DNA of 64,000 nt from Sepioteuthis lessoniana (Eukaryota; Mollusca; Cephalopoda; Myopsida; Loliginidae), in contig OY757904.1 of the NCBI GenBank assembly GCA_963585895.1, positions 91,323,572-91,387,571 of the forward strand, read 5' to 3'. Positions 47,563-58,739 of this stretch are shown here, piece after piece. A program made the translations under genes and the position numbers. Position 1 is the first letter of the stretch; each line of letters opens with the position of its first letter. The notes below the pieces were generated by a model. The model ran no database searches and was not told the origin of the DNA. It was given only the letters and a program-made list of their open reading frames with translations.

Positions 47563-50500
47563 ATGAGCTCGAAATGTGTGTGCGGTAAAACCTGCAAGAA
47601 TTTGCGAGGATTAAAAATTCACAAGGGTCGTATGAAGTGTCTGATGGGGGGGGAGACAGGAGCAGCGCACAGGACAAGATCTTGATCAGACGCAGGAGAA
47701 GCAGGGTCAGGAAGTACACCACAGAACCCAGTCTCTCCACGCAAATGTCGCCCCTAAATCAACGTCAACGACAACAAATATCAAATGGCCCCCCTCGAAC
47801 AGCATAGGGGATTGGCAGAATTTTGATAAGGACGTTTGCGAAATCGCAGGTCTATCTTCAAAAGGAAGTATAGAGGCTCGGATAGAATTACTCACAGTAA
47901 TAATCAATAATTTTGCAGCGGAGAGATTTGGGTATAAAGAACCAAAACAGCCAAAGGTCCCTTATAAAATGAATCGGAGGGCAGAAAAGATAAAAAAGAT
48001 CAGAGGGGAGCTCAGATCCCTGAAGAAACAACATGCAGCCGCAGGACCTGAGGTTCGGCCAGCCCTTGAAGAACTCAGGGGTCTATTACGAGCGAAACTT
48101 AAAGCCATACGAAGAGCAGAATGGCATAGACGGAGGGGAAAGGAGAGAGCTAGGAAAAGGACAAACTTCATAGCAAATCCATTCGGATTTGCTCGTAAGT
48201 TATTCGGTGATAAGAGAAGTGGTATGTTGGAAAGGCCAGTGGAAGAAATTAATGCCCACCTGAGTAACACCTTCAGTGATCCAAGCAGAGACGTGGAACT
48301 CGATAACATAAACTCCTTGATTAGTCCAGAACCACCAAGTGTTGAATTTAATGATAAACCTCCAACATGGAAGGAAATTCAAGAAGTGGTTAAGGCAGCT
48401 AGGACAAGCGCAGCTCCAGGTCTGAATGGAGTTCCATACACAGTTTATAAACGATGTCCTGGCATTCTAAACTTATTATGGAAAGTATTGTGGACAATCT
48501 GGAGGAGGGGGAGAGTTGCGGATCAGTGGAGACAAGCTGAAGGTGTGTGGATCCCAAAAGAGGAAAAGTCCAAAGAAATCGATCAATTCAGGATAATATC
48601 GTTACTAAATACAGAAGGGAAAATATTCTTCAGCATTCTGTCGAGGCGCCTATCTAAGTTCCTAATAATGAACGAGTACATTGATACTTCAGTACAGAAA
48701 GGTGTCGCTGGAATACCAGGTTGCATTGAACATACCGGCGTGGTATCGCAGCTTATACGTGAAGCTAAAGAAAATAATGGAAATTTAGCGGTGCTATGGC
48801 TAGACCTGGCAAACGCGTACGGTTCAATCCCGCATAAAGTGGTTGAAGAGACACTCCGCAGATATCATGTTCCAAGTTCCTTCAGTAACCTTATCTTAGA
48901 TTATTACAATAACTTCAATCTGAGAGTTACGTCGGGTACCAAGACATCGGACTGGCACAGGCTAGAGAGGGGAATTATAACCGGATGCACGATCTCAGCC
49001 ACTCTCTTCTCCCTTGCAATGAATATGATAATCAAGTCAGCGGAAGTGGAGTGTCGGGGTCCAAGGGTAAAGTTCGGGATACGGCAGCCTCCATTGAGAG
49101 CTTACATGGACGATATTACAGTGACAACATCATCAGTCATAGGCTGTAAATGGATAGTAAGGGGCTTAGAAAAACTCATAGTATGGGCCTGCATGAGGTT
49201 TAAACCAGGAAAATCTACGTCCCTAGTACTACAAAAGGGAAAGATTAAAAGCACGGTACGGTTCACAATCGCCGGCAAATTCATACCAACTGTGACTGAG
49301 AAGCCTGTAAAAAGTCTTGGCAAGTGGTTCGACAGCAGTACTAAGGATCAAGCAGCAATTAAAGGAATAGGGGGCGACCTTGATGATTGGCTAAGAAAGA
49401 TAGATAAGTCAGGATTGCCCAGCAAGTTTAAGGCGTGGTTGTATCAACACGCAATTCTGCCGCGGATATTATGGCCACTCATGTTATACGAGGTAACTAT
49501 TACCACGGTAGAAGGAATGGAAAGGAAAATTAGCGGCTATTTAAGGAGATGGTTGGGTTTGCCAAAGAGCCTAAGTAGCGCGGCTTTATATGGGACCTCC
49601 AATGCGATCCAACTTCCTTTCAGGGGTCTCAAAGAAGAGTTTGTGGTGACACGCATAAGAGAGGCGATTTTGTATAGAGATTCCAGAGATTTAAAGGTAT
49701 CAGGAGCAGGAATTGAAATCCGCACAGGAAGGAAGTGGAGCGCTGCCAGGGAACTGAAGGTTGCAGAAGAGAGATTGCAGCAGAAGGCTATGGTCGGTAC
49801 TGTGGCCAGTGGGACAAGAGGCCTGGGATATTATCCGAGTCCAAGGATAGACAACGCCAGAGGGAAAGAAAGAAGGGCGCTCTTGCAAAAAGAAGTAAGA
49901 GAAGGTATAGAGGAGACTAGGCTGGCAAAGATGGTAGGACTGTCTCAATAGGGTGCCTGGACCAGATGGGAAAATTAGGTTCGGCAGCGAATTACCTGGT
50001 CGGACTTGTGGAAGGCCGACTTAAGCCAGCTAAGATTCCAGATCCAGGCAGTTTATGATCTTCTCCCTAGCCCATCAAACCTTCACACATGGGGCAAAAA
50101 TGATATCCCAGCATGTCAGTTGTGCGGGGGTAAAGGATCGCTACAGCATTTGTTATCTGGATGCCCAAGATCATTGAGTGAAGGGCGTTATCGCTGGCGA
50201 CATGACCAGGTCCTCAAAGTTATTGCTGGAGTGGTATCTGAGGCATTAAAATCGAATAGATTCAGTCCTGGAAGACATAAGGTTATTTTTGTTAGAGCGG
50301 GAAGCTCGAAACAGCTGCAGACAAAAAATAAAGTATCGATGTTATCATCGGCGCCAGATTGGCAATTGTTGGTGGACCTGGAAAGGCAGACGAAGTTTCC
50401 AGCGCATATTGTGGAGACAAAGCTCCGACCAGATTTAGTAATGTTTTCAAATTCCACAAAGAAGGTGATAATGTGGGAATTGTCAGTCCCATGGGAAGAA

Positions 50501-50764
50501 AACATGGAGTCCACACACAAAAGAAAGATAGCCAAATATGAGCCGCTAGTAGAGCAATGTCGAATGAATGGTTGGCAGGCAATATGCCAGGCAGTCGAAG
50601 TGGGATGTCGCGGATTTAACGCAAGGTCGATGAGTAAAGCATTATCAAGCATCGGCATTTCAGGTGCGGTAAAACGTAAGGCCCTGAAAAATATTACCAC
50701 TGCAGCTGAAAGAGCAACAAACTGGTTGTGGATCAGAAGGGCGGATAGTTGGGGTTGTAGATAG
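47563..50764 (+). pseudogene. LINE polyprotein: zinc finger, reverse transcriptase, CCHC, restriction-like endonuclease
   Basis: The protein would copy the element's RNA at a nicked target (target-primed reverse transcription). From ATG 47,563 a zinc finger CVCGKTCKNLRGLKIH...C appears at once; a run of eight G (47,645-47,652) then shifts to the second frame, which stays open from about 47,653 to 49,948. Counting from Met 47,969: APGLNGVPY near 150, motif A WLDLANAYGS (Asp 279), motif B GIITGCTISATLFSLAMN, and YMDD at 379-382. Two in-frame TAG codons (49,949 and 49,976) lie between the thumb and the C-terminal part. After them come the CCHC knuckle CQLCGGKGSLQHLLSGC (Cys 716) and the endonuclease RPDLVMF (Asp 822) with VIMWELSVPWE (Glu 837). 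About 1,065 codons in all, full length for this group. Zinc finger plus C-terminal nuclease place it with R2/NeSL/Hero elements. Confidence 0.93.
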
Positions 50765-51739
50765 GTGATTATTAGAAGGGGGGTTAAAAAGGAAGGAAAA
50801 AAGATCGTCTAATTTAAAACGATATATACACGTATGATTTATTTAGTTTTTTATCTGTTATTTTTTTAGTTTTATTTATTTATTTTTTGCGCGCGAAGGA
50901 GTGTGGTTGTATTAGGCTTTAAGCATTCATTTGAAACCGGTTCATTTAATTGATTAATATCTTAGACGTTTTAGCCATTTTGTAAATATAGCATTTTAAA
51001 CGACAATGTTTTTGTGAAGATTTCAACGTATTCCTCGGTTTTTTTTTTTTTTGGTTTTTTTTATTTTAATTTATTTCGTCTTTTCTCATTTGTAAACCTT
51101 TCAATGAGTTGAAACGTATAGTAATGCGCAGCGTCTGTTTTAGTTCGTAATTGTATATTTATGTACAGTTTTTAATGAAAATAATTTTTAAAACTAAACG
51201 TATGTCAATTTTATATAGGAGTTTGTTGTTTTAATCGCAATTGATATTTATGTACAGATTTTTTTTATTTTTTATTAAATTTTTTTTTTTCGTCTTTTTT
51301 CATTTGTAAACCGTTCGATTAGGAAGTTTTAACATATAGTAATGTGCGGCGTCTGATTTAGTTCGTAATTGTATATTTATGTACAGTGTTTAATGGAGAT
51401 AAGTTTTAAAACAAAACTAAACGTATGTCATTTTATATACGAGTTTGTTGTTTTAATCGCAATTCTTTAGTTATGTACAGTTTTATTTTTTTATTAATTT
51501 TTAATTTTTTTTATTTTTTTTTTTCTTATTTAAGTTTTCTTTTTTTAATTTTTTTCTTTCTTTAAGTAAAAATTAATTAAAAAAAAAAGGGGGGGGGGAG
51601 GAAGGAATACATACCGGAATGAACAAATAACCGAATAACGACCCCATTGTAGCAAAAAAGCAGAGTAAAGTGGCCTCCCGATTTTTAAAGGAAAGATTTA
51701 GAAGTCATCAGTAGAGTTTAGCTCTGATTGGCTGTTGCA
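50765..51739 (+). other. LINE 3' region
   Basis: About 975 bases of T-rich sequence after the stop codon. It holds two tandem copies of a ~190-bp unit (listed separately), then an A-run and an unusual G-run near 51,590-51,600. A less biased stretch at 51,602-51,739 ends in a CCAAT-like gattggctg. No poly-A tail is seen at the junction with the right repeat. Confidence 0.7.
51077..51482 (+). repeat. Tandem duplication in the LINE 3' region
   Basis: Copy 1 (about 51,077-51,260) and copy 2 (51,291-51,482) are offset by 214 bases. Both contain cgtctttt, catttgtaaacc, agttcgtaattgtatattta, tgtacag, aaactaaacgtatgtca and gagtttgttgttttaatcgc. They differ by scattered substitutions and small indels. 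Repeated 3' UTR modules are known in several LINEs and may matter for reverse transcriptase recognition. Confidence 0.85.
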
Positions 51740-51775
51740 AAATTATATATAGAACCTTTTCTGTGGTCATTTTTT
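51722..51775 (+). promoter_or_regulatory. Promoter-like block at the right direct repeat
   Basis: An inverted CCAAT box (attgg at 51,727-51,731) is followed 12 bases later by a TATA-like ttatatatag (51,743-51,752), and about 25 bases further by tggtcatttttt, a possible initiator. The TATA box is inside the repeat, the CCAAT box just outside. In the left copy the TATA box is kept but the upstream bases differ. Function is inferred only from motif spacing. Confidence 0.35.
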
Positions 51776-51965
51776 TTTTGTTTTCTCCTTGTGTGGATGC
51801 GCAGGTTGGCTGCCGGGATGGGAGTTGGAGTTAGATCGATGCCAACTGGGTCATTTGGGTGAGGGGGTCTGATGTTGAAAGACCCGAAACCCCCCATGAT
51901 CCCAAAGGAAACATCACTGACGACCCATCCCGAAGCATCAACTAAGATGTATGGTATAAATATAA
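51740..51965 (+). repeat. Right direct repeat of the LINE
   Basis: Near-identical to the left repeat (see there) and in the same orientation. It ends at tataaatataa, after which unrelated sequence leads into repeat family A. Confidence 0.95.
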
Positions 51966-51982
51966 TTATTTACTACACAAGT

Positions 51983-52350
51983 TTGGTTTGGTTTTGTTTG
52001 ATCTTATGGCATATCAACTATTGTAGGTTATTTAATGCCATGTCCTGTTTAAACATACATATCAAATACATATGACTTGTAAACATTTGACTGATAATAT
52101 TCTTTAAACAAGCTTGAGCTCATTTTTTTTCACACAGCTATATGATTTCAAATATTTCTATCTAATTTGAACCATTCTAGTTACTATCAATTATTTGTTT
52201 GCACACAGTTAAACGGTTTCAATGATTGCTATGTAACAGTAAGAATTTAACATCAGTTATTTGTTTGCATACATTTTAAAAGATATACATGATATGTAAG
52301 AGATTAGTTTGTCAGTAATTTCATTTTTACTTTTTTAGTGGATTTTTTAA
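51983..52350 (+). repeat. Repeat family A, copy A4
   Basis: Head tttggttttgtttgatctta, then ggcatatcaactattgtagg, aagcttgagctcatttttt, gcacacagttaaacggtttc and an additional 3' part (gatatgtaagagattagttt) shared with A6 rather than with A1 or A3. Confidence 0.75.
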
Positions 52351-52367
52351 AAAAGAGATTCTAGATT

Positions 52368-52628
52368 GTTTGGTTGGGTTTTATGGCATATCAACCTTTG
52401 TTGGTTATTTGATGCCAAATCTTGTTAATACATATATTAAACCTATAATTTGTAAATGAATACTTTGTAGATAAACTTTTTAAACAAACCAGAGATCATT
52501 TATTTGCATACTTTGCATGATTTCAAATATTGCTATATAACACTAACAATTCAATTTAACAACAACCATTTGTTTGCACACAGTTAAATGGTTGTTGTTA
52601 AATTGAATTGTTAGTGTAATATAGCAAT
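52368..52628 (+). repeat. Repeat family A, copy A5, ending in a 43-bp hairpin
   Basis: Starts ttggttgggttttatggcat and follows the family to the block attgctatataacactaac. There (52,529-52,571) the sequence folds back: 52,586-52,628 is its inverse with one mismatch in 43, separated by the 14-base loop gtttgcacacagtt. Confidence 0.85.
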
Positions 52629-52661
52629 GGTAAAACATGATTTGTGAACGAACTGTTCATA

Positions 52662-55260
52662 GGTTTGGTTTGGTTTTATGTCATACCAACCATTGTAGGT
52701 CATTTAATGCCAATTCCTGTTTATAAATATAAATCAAATACATATGATTTGCAAACTGTACTTGAACTGGTAGGAAATTGATTATCAACAATTGGTTAAC
52801 AACTTCCACATCAACTTCCTTAACAAACAAAAGCACTGTCATAACTGAAGATGTCTTTCTATTGAAATAAAAATAAAGTGACAGCTGCTTTTATCTCAGT
52901 CCAGGCTGACCAAAATTTGCACGAGTACAACTTTTATCTGACTGAAACAAGACAGGGGTCCTACAAATCGTGCCTCCAAGAATGGCCATTTTTCTATTCT
53001 GACAGCAATCAACCCCTTTTACCCTTAATTCGTATTGGTGGATCCTGTTAACGGGCACAGTCTGGGGTGATTCATTGTCTTTGGGTGTAACATTGTGCCA
53101 AAAGACAGCTTCATGGATGGAATAGTGTATCCTGGCTGTAACTCATTTCACCATGTGGTGACAACACTCTGCAATAACATTCCTGGCTGGGGTATAAGCA
53201 CAACAAAACTGCAAATTAACACCCCACTCACAGGCAAAAGCTCTGAATTCTCTGCTGGATCATTGTCCATGAAGAGTTTGAAGAACATTGCCTCAAGCTG
53301 GCAAATCACAGTTGCCAAATTCTATCTCACTAACTGCTTCCAAATTGAAAAGCGCAATTGGCCACAGCCTGTTAGCATCAAAAAATAATAAGCACCATAG
53401 TGCATGATATCCATCATAAGTCTGCCAGTTCCCATCTAGCTCCAGCTTTCCTTTTTCCCAGTGAATTGGTGCTAGGTCTATTGACTGGCATTCTTCATGC
53501 ACCCACATGGCTGACCTAACAGCTGCCTTTGTTATTGGCAGGCAGACTCTCCTGATGAAGTAGGTAGTGTGCTGCACTCCTGGGTATCCACTGTTCCTGT
53601 GGATGGACATGATTTGGTCTGCATCCAGCTAATCTACATGTATCACACCAATCAGGGGCCCAGGTCTGTTGGCCCTCCTCATCATATCAAACTATCACTG
53701 CAGCACTCATTAGTCGATTGAACCAATATCATGTCCATGGTCAGCTGATATTCCTCCATGAGATCCTTGAGAGTGTTCAGCTACCTCCTGATGAGCATTT
53801 CATTTGCTGCCTCAGTATGCACTCACACTCTCCTAGTCAGTGTGTCGGATACTCAGTGGTATTCACAAAGAATCTGTCTTCACATGTAGCACCTTGCTCT
53901 GCCACTGAAAAGCTAAATTGACACCTTTCAATATGGCATCCAGCTTGACAAGGTTGATATATTAGGTCACAGCCAGTAAGCATCCTCCAGCAGTATTTCG
54001 TATCTCTCCAAAGCAACTCTGATCGCCAGACAACTGGCATCGACCTACACATTCAGCTCCCAGCCATCCATGCACCAATCCTCATGAGCCAAATCATGCC
54101 ACTGTATCAGACACCGTGTGCTGGAGGAGGGCATTCCTTGTTTCATTGTTCCAGCCCTTTGTGACCTAACTTGCTCTCCTCTTGAGTATTCTGCAAGCCA
54201 CACAGAGCCAACCACACACTGGGAGGTGCCCAACAACCCTCCCATACAAAGAAAATACTGTCCAAGCATGATGACACTAGGGGCGTCAGTAACTATGCTT
54301 CCTCACCTCCATCACAATTCACCTTGTTCCATCTTGATCACCAGTCTCAGCACTCATGTACCGTCCTCCAACCATTCTGGGTCTTTGCATTCCAGTCCAA
54401 AATAAGCCAGATGTTCTGTCACAGGCACAGCAGCTTCATTGATATAGATGTCTATATACACAAATGCCATGCCGCCCACAGTTTCTTCTCAAGCCAACAC
54501 TGTGCTGATGATAGTCTTCATGATGAGAGGAGCTACATTCAGACCGAATCCCAAATGTGTCAGGCAGTATCTTTTCCCGTCAACTTTCACAGTCTGGAAT
54601 AGACATGTACCTGGAGGTACACTCTCCTGAGATCTAGCAAAGACACATTGGAATCCTTCTGCTGCAATTTGTGCAGTTTAGCCAAGCAGACATCTGGATT
54701 ATTAACTATCGGTTACCAACTTCTGCATCTACTGTCCTGACAAACAAAAGCACCATTGTCACTGAAGATGTCTTTCTGTCAAAATAAAAGTAAAATCACA
54801 ACTGCTTTTATGCCAGTTCAGGTGGGCCAAAATTTGCATGAGCACAACTCGTCTCGTCTCATCTCTGGCGATACAGGTGTCCAACAAATTGCCCCTCCAA
54901 GAATGGCCATTTTTCTCTCCTGACAACACTTTGCATGCAAGACACATTCATGCTTGCTTAAGACTCTGCAGTAAGCCATTTTCTTCATTACATAAGAATT
55001 TTGTTGATAACATTTTTTAAACAAACCCGAGCTCATTTTTTCCACACAGTTAAATGGTTTCACTAATCGCTATGTAACAGTAACAATTTAACATCAGTCA
55101 TTTTTTTTGCACACATTTTAAAAGATATAAATGATATGTAAGAAATGAGTTTGTCAGTAATTTCGTTTTTACTTTTTTAGTGGGTGTTTTTTAGGTAACA
55201 TTTAAAGAGATTGAGCTTATTTGTTTGTACACTGTTAAATGGTTTCAAGTATTGTAGTTA
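52662..55260 (+). repeat. Repeat family A, copy A6, interrupted by a gypsy fossil
   Basis: The head tttggtttggttttatgtca runs to about 52,778. The family resumes near 54,998 (aacattttttaaacaaaccc, gagctcatttttt, atggtttcactaatcgc, gatatgtaagaaatgagttt) and continues to about 55,260. Everything between belongs to the inserted LTR element and a short flank. Confidence 0.7.
52779..54925 (-). mobile_element. Ty3/gypsy LTR retrotransposon fossil, internally deleted
   Basis: LTRs of about 226-230 bp lie at 52,779-53,004 and about 54,696-54,925. Both keep the TG...CA ends when read on the minus strand and share blocks such as ctgaagatgtctttct and aagaatggccattttt. Between them, on the minus strand, are a reverse transcriptase segment (KVDGKRYCLTHLGFGLNVAP, FVYIDIYI) and an integrase segment (HRNSGYPGVQHTTYFIRR, ITKAAVRSAM). 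The fossil is only 2.15 kb, has lost gag, protease and much of pol, and is broken in many places. LTR divergence suggests it is old. Confidence 0.8.
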
Positions 55261-55339
55261 TCATATCTTCTAGACAGGCTGGGAACTTGGCGAAAAGTGC
55301 CACCATTGGATTTTTCTTTATTTGTGACTTCTTGTTGAG

Positions 55340-56260
55340 TTTGCGCTTACTGAAATTCACCTAAGAGTAGTTTTTTCAGGTGCTCCTGAAATTTTGGCCA
55401 ATCATTAGGTTCCAACTGGATTGGTATCTCTACCAGAACTCTATATTTGTTGTCTTGATTGTTGCATAAAGGGTAAATCCAGTCAAAGGTGTAAATGTTT
55501 TCTCCCATGTAGGATCCTATTATTTTCCTTGCTTCCAAGAAGCTTATATTCCTCATGTGTTTTACTTGTAATATTTTCTTTTCTTTTTTATAGATGTCAC
55601 ATGATCTTGAGTAAACTGGATGGTCTTGTCAGCAGTTTGGACATTTCATTTGAGCACTCTTCCTTTGTGTAGTTTGGGTCCTTTTCACTTCATTTAGCAC
55701 ATATCAATTCTCCTACGTAAAGCTCCTAGTGATGTTCATATTTTTTAACATTTGAAGCATCTCAGAGGAGCTGAGATATATTGTTCAACCCTCTCCAGGC
55801 ATTAGCTGATCTTCCCTTCTTTGGGAATATGGGGCTGATTAAATGTTTTGATATAGGTATTGGTCTCAATTTGCTCACTACCCTTTCTGATTAGGATTCT
55901 TTTTATGTTCATCACACCATTTTCCCAAGGCTGCTGTCATCTCCTCTGTTGTAGCCAATGCCAGCTCCCTACTTATGACAATTCCTATAGAAATGTTCAG
56001 TTTCTTGTGGAGATATGCCTTACATTTGGTAGTGTGGAAGCCTTTTATCTTGAGGATGTTTTGGCCTGCCTCCAGCTGTCCACTTCAACAAGTAAGTTTC
56101 TGTTTCAAGTTTACTTTGTTTTTGAGGGTAGCTCTTCAAATGATGACCTTTTCTATTAAGAAAAGGGAGAATTTAACTAGGCAGACCTTCTCCAAAGATT
56201 CAATCACAAGGAATCTGGGGAAGTTTGCTGCCTCATTCTCCGAGTCAGATAATTTTTTTT
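55340..56260 (-). pseudogene. LINE ORF1 (gag-like, zinc-knuckle) remnant
   Basis: On the minus strand blocks appear in several frames. NFPRFLVIESLEKVCLVKFS and FSLFLIEKVI lie near 56,220, GFHTTKCKAYLHKKLNISIG then SRELALATTEEMTAALGK near 56,020-55,900, a knuckle-like CPNC..DHPVYSRSCDIYKK near 55,640, and the open frame 55,556-55,347 with MRNISFLEARKIIGSYMGEN and LEPNDWPKFQEHLKKL. This order is that of the nucleic-acid-binding ORF1 protein of Jockey/I-like LINEs. No reverse transcriptase follows below 55,340. Frames change and stops occur, so the copy is dead. Confidence 0.7.
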
Positions 56261-56279
56261 TTTTTTAATTAGAAGATGC

Positions 56280-56725
56280 CATAAGTGATGTTTATTTTTC
56301 ACTGGTCCTGTGCTCCACCACCCACCATGGAGTCCAACTTGTGTTGGGAATGTACCAAGGGAGAAACCCAATCACTTTGGTTGAGACAGGGATACACAAC
56401 CAGTATACTTGAGCAGGGAGTAGGTTTTTGAGTCCTTGCCAATTTCAGATTTTTAGTAAACATTACTAATTACCATGTAATCTAGCAGCAGTCAAATTCC
56501 TATTCACTCAACACAATTGACCCTTAGCCACCACTTTATAATACCTAAAAGATAAGGGTTAGAACAAAGCATATAGGTGCAAGGGCTTGACACAGATTGA
56601 TCAGATCAGGCCTGTCTGACCACCCATCTAGCTCAGTAAGGACCAAAGCGGTATGTTGCAAGTGACTTAACCACTCGGTTGCCAAGCCAAGTACTGCTCA
56701 ACCACGAGGTTTCATTGTCTCAAAC
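56280..56725 (-). repeat. Possible tRNA-headed repeat (single copy)
   Basis: Read on the minus strand, a head containing ggcaaccgagtggttaagtc resembles the D-arm region of a tRNA-Ser-like sequence. It is followed by about 400 bases of non-coding sequence that is less AT-rich than the surroundings. With one copy in the window and no clear B box, the SINE call is tentative. Confidence 0.35.
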
Positions 56726-56729
56726 CATT

Positions 56730-58730
56730 TAAAGAATGGTGACAACTCACTTTTTATATATTTGTTTTTGCACTATTTAAACAAAGTTGTATTTGACTTT
56801 TGAAGCATTGACTGACATTCGAGAGTCACAATGCAAATGAAGATAAAGTTTGCAAGTGAAGCATCAAATAATAATATACAACAATTATGAAAGAGCAGAA
56901 TTTTAATTGTTAAATACATTTAGAATTCAAATTCCCAGTTCTTGTCCAAAGAAGATTTTATTGAGAAGGGTTTTGATTTTACAGTTAAAGCCTCAAGTAT
57001 TTAAAGTATCTTTATTATTGATCTTGTATAATATCTGGGTATCTTTGACAAGAATTTGGCATATTGAAGTTTCTAGTGACATGTGTTTAAGATTATTTCT
57101 AATCACACACTGATCAGAGAGGTCACAGATAAGATAGTAGTGAGTCATCTAATATTCAATGGTTGCTTAATATAAGAGAGATATTCTTCTAAAAGGGCAA
57201 ATGAATCCCTATAGGACATTTGTTTGACTAATTAGTTATTTTTGTTGACATAGTTTGTTACTAATTACTAGATTAGAGGTCTTAGATTTCTTTTTTTGCA
57301 AGACTGCAGGATTGAATGAGAAATGAAGTATTAATTTTCTTCAAAAATATCTCCTTGCTATTTATTCAACACACTTTTGCTAGCAAATTTATATTTCATC
57401 AAAGCACCTCTAAAATTCTTCTTTTAATGTCCTCCATATCTTCAAGAGTCAGTTTAGGAAACAAAGAAAAGAAATGCAGAGTTAGATTCGATAATTAGTT
57501 ATGATACGTTTGTGTGCTGCTAAAAATATTTTCTTAAAAATATTCAACTTGTCGCATAATACTACCCACAAACTTGCACATATTCATCTAGATAACAATA
57601 TAGATATCATTTTATTATATAAGTTACTCAGCTATATACACTGCTTCACTTAAATTTTAAAATTAAAACATTTCAAAATAATTTTTTAAAAATTTTTACC
57701 TCATACAGTCTATTAACTATAAAACAAAAGACAGGAATGAACTAATCAGCCTACCTATTATTAAATTGTAACTATGTTAAAGTATAGCCGTGTATATCTA
57801 CCAGGAACATCCTCAAATAACTAAATTATATCAATAAACAACAACGATGAAATTTAACAGCAAAGAAACTTAAGATTGTTTAGTAAATCTTAAAACAATA
57901 TATAAACTGTTCTAAGCCATAAAAGATAAAGGTAACTCAATATTTGACTAACAAGAGAATGTTATGTCAATATTTTAATGTTTCTTGACCACATCTGTCA
58001 ATTTATAATTGTACATACATTTTTTTTTTTGGTTAATAAATAATTGATTCAATAGATGTAGGATGGCAGCATTCAAATTTAATCACTAACCACATCTCCC
58101 TGCTGCTTATGACTTATACTTTTTTTCCTGACAGGCAGTGTTCTTGCTTTATCTGCAACTGCATGCACACTTTGAACATTGAAGTGATTTGTGTACCAAA
58201 GATGACAGATGCACATGCATCATTTTTCTTAGTTTGCAATAGATGATCATAATGATACCACAGAAGAATATTCTATATCTACTTTATAAGATATCATGGA
58301 AAAATACTTTATTTACAAACATATCAACTTAATATTTGGTGAAAAATCCAATCCTGAAAAGTTTAATTTAATCCTTTAAATTTAATTAGAACATAAATAT
58401 ATAAATGTCTTGTTTAATCCAATTAAATAGTGTTCCTCTCCCCTCACCAAATTAGCTTTGACATTGGAAGATCTTCACTAAATGCAATCTTCCCAAATAC
58501 CAAACAGTTTCTCTAATGCAAACAGCTCATAATGCAGAATAATTAAGCTTTAAAGAAAAAATATCTCAACTGATAAAGATGCCACATTGTAGTCTTCAAT
58601 TCTAGCAAGCTATACCTGGAATAATTGAATTCATGGAATACATTGTTATCTCCATCACTAAAAGACAAAAAGACTTGCCAAAGAGAGTGATATTAAAATG
58701 TGCTTCATGCTTCTTTGGGTTTTTTTGGGT
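56730..58730. other. No gene recognised
   Basis: AT-rich sequence. Short frames such as 56,907-57,113 have no recognisable domain. No FERM F1-lobe exon was seen on the minus strand. Confidence 0.45.
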
Positions 58731-58739
58731 TGTTATTTT

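Larger units (their letters stand above)
47060..51965 (+). mobile_element. R2-superclade LINE (NeSL/Hero-like) bracketed by direct repeats
   Basis: This unit comprises a 230-bp left repeat, a 5' leader, one long reading frame for a restriction-like-endonuclease LINE (47,563-50,764), an AT-rich 3' region and a 226-bp right repeat. The offset between the two repeats is about 4,680 bp. The coding region is GC-richer than the flanks and almost intact, so the insertion is young. LINEs of this clade normally have neither LTRs nor terminal repeats. A tandem insertion, a second copy cut short, or a true LTR-like organisation are possible. Confidence 0.85.

Noticed and set aside
47962-48309. Minus-strand 115-codon frame and other minus frames under the LINE
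   Set aside because: They are shadows of the long plus-strand LINE frame and have no domain.
47035-51975. 10-base inverted match (tagtaaataa / ttatttacta) just outside the two LINE repeats
   Set aside because: Short and very AT-rich; not convincing as terminal inverted repeats.
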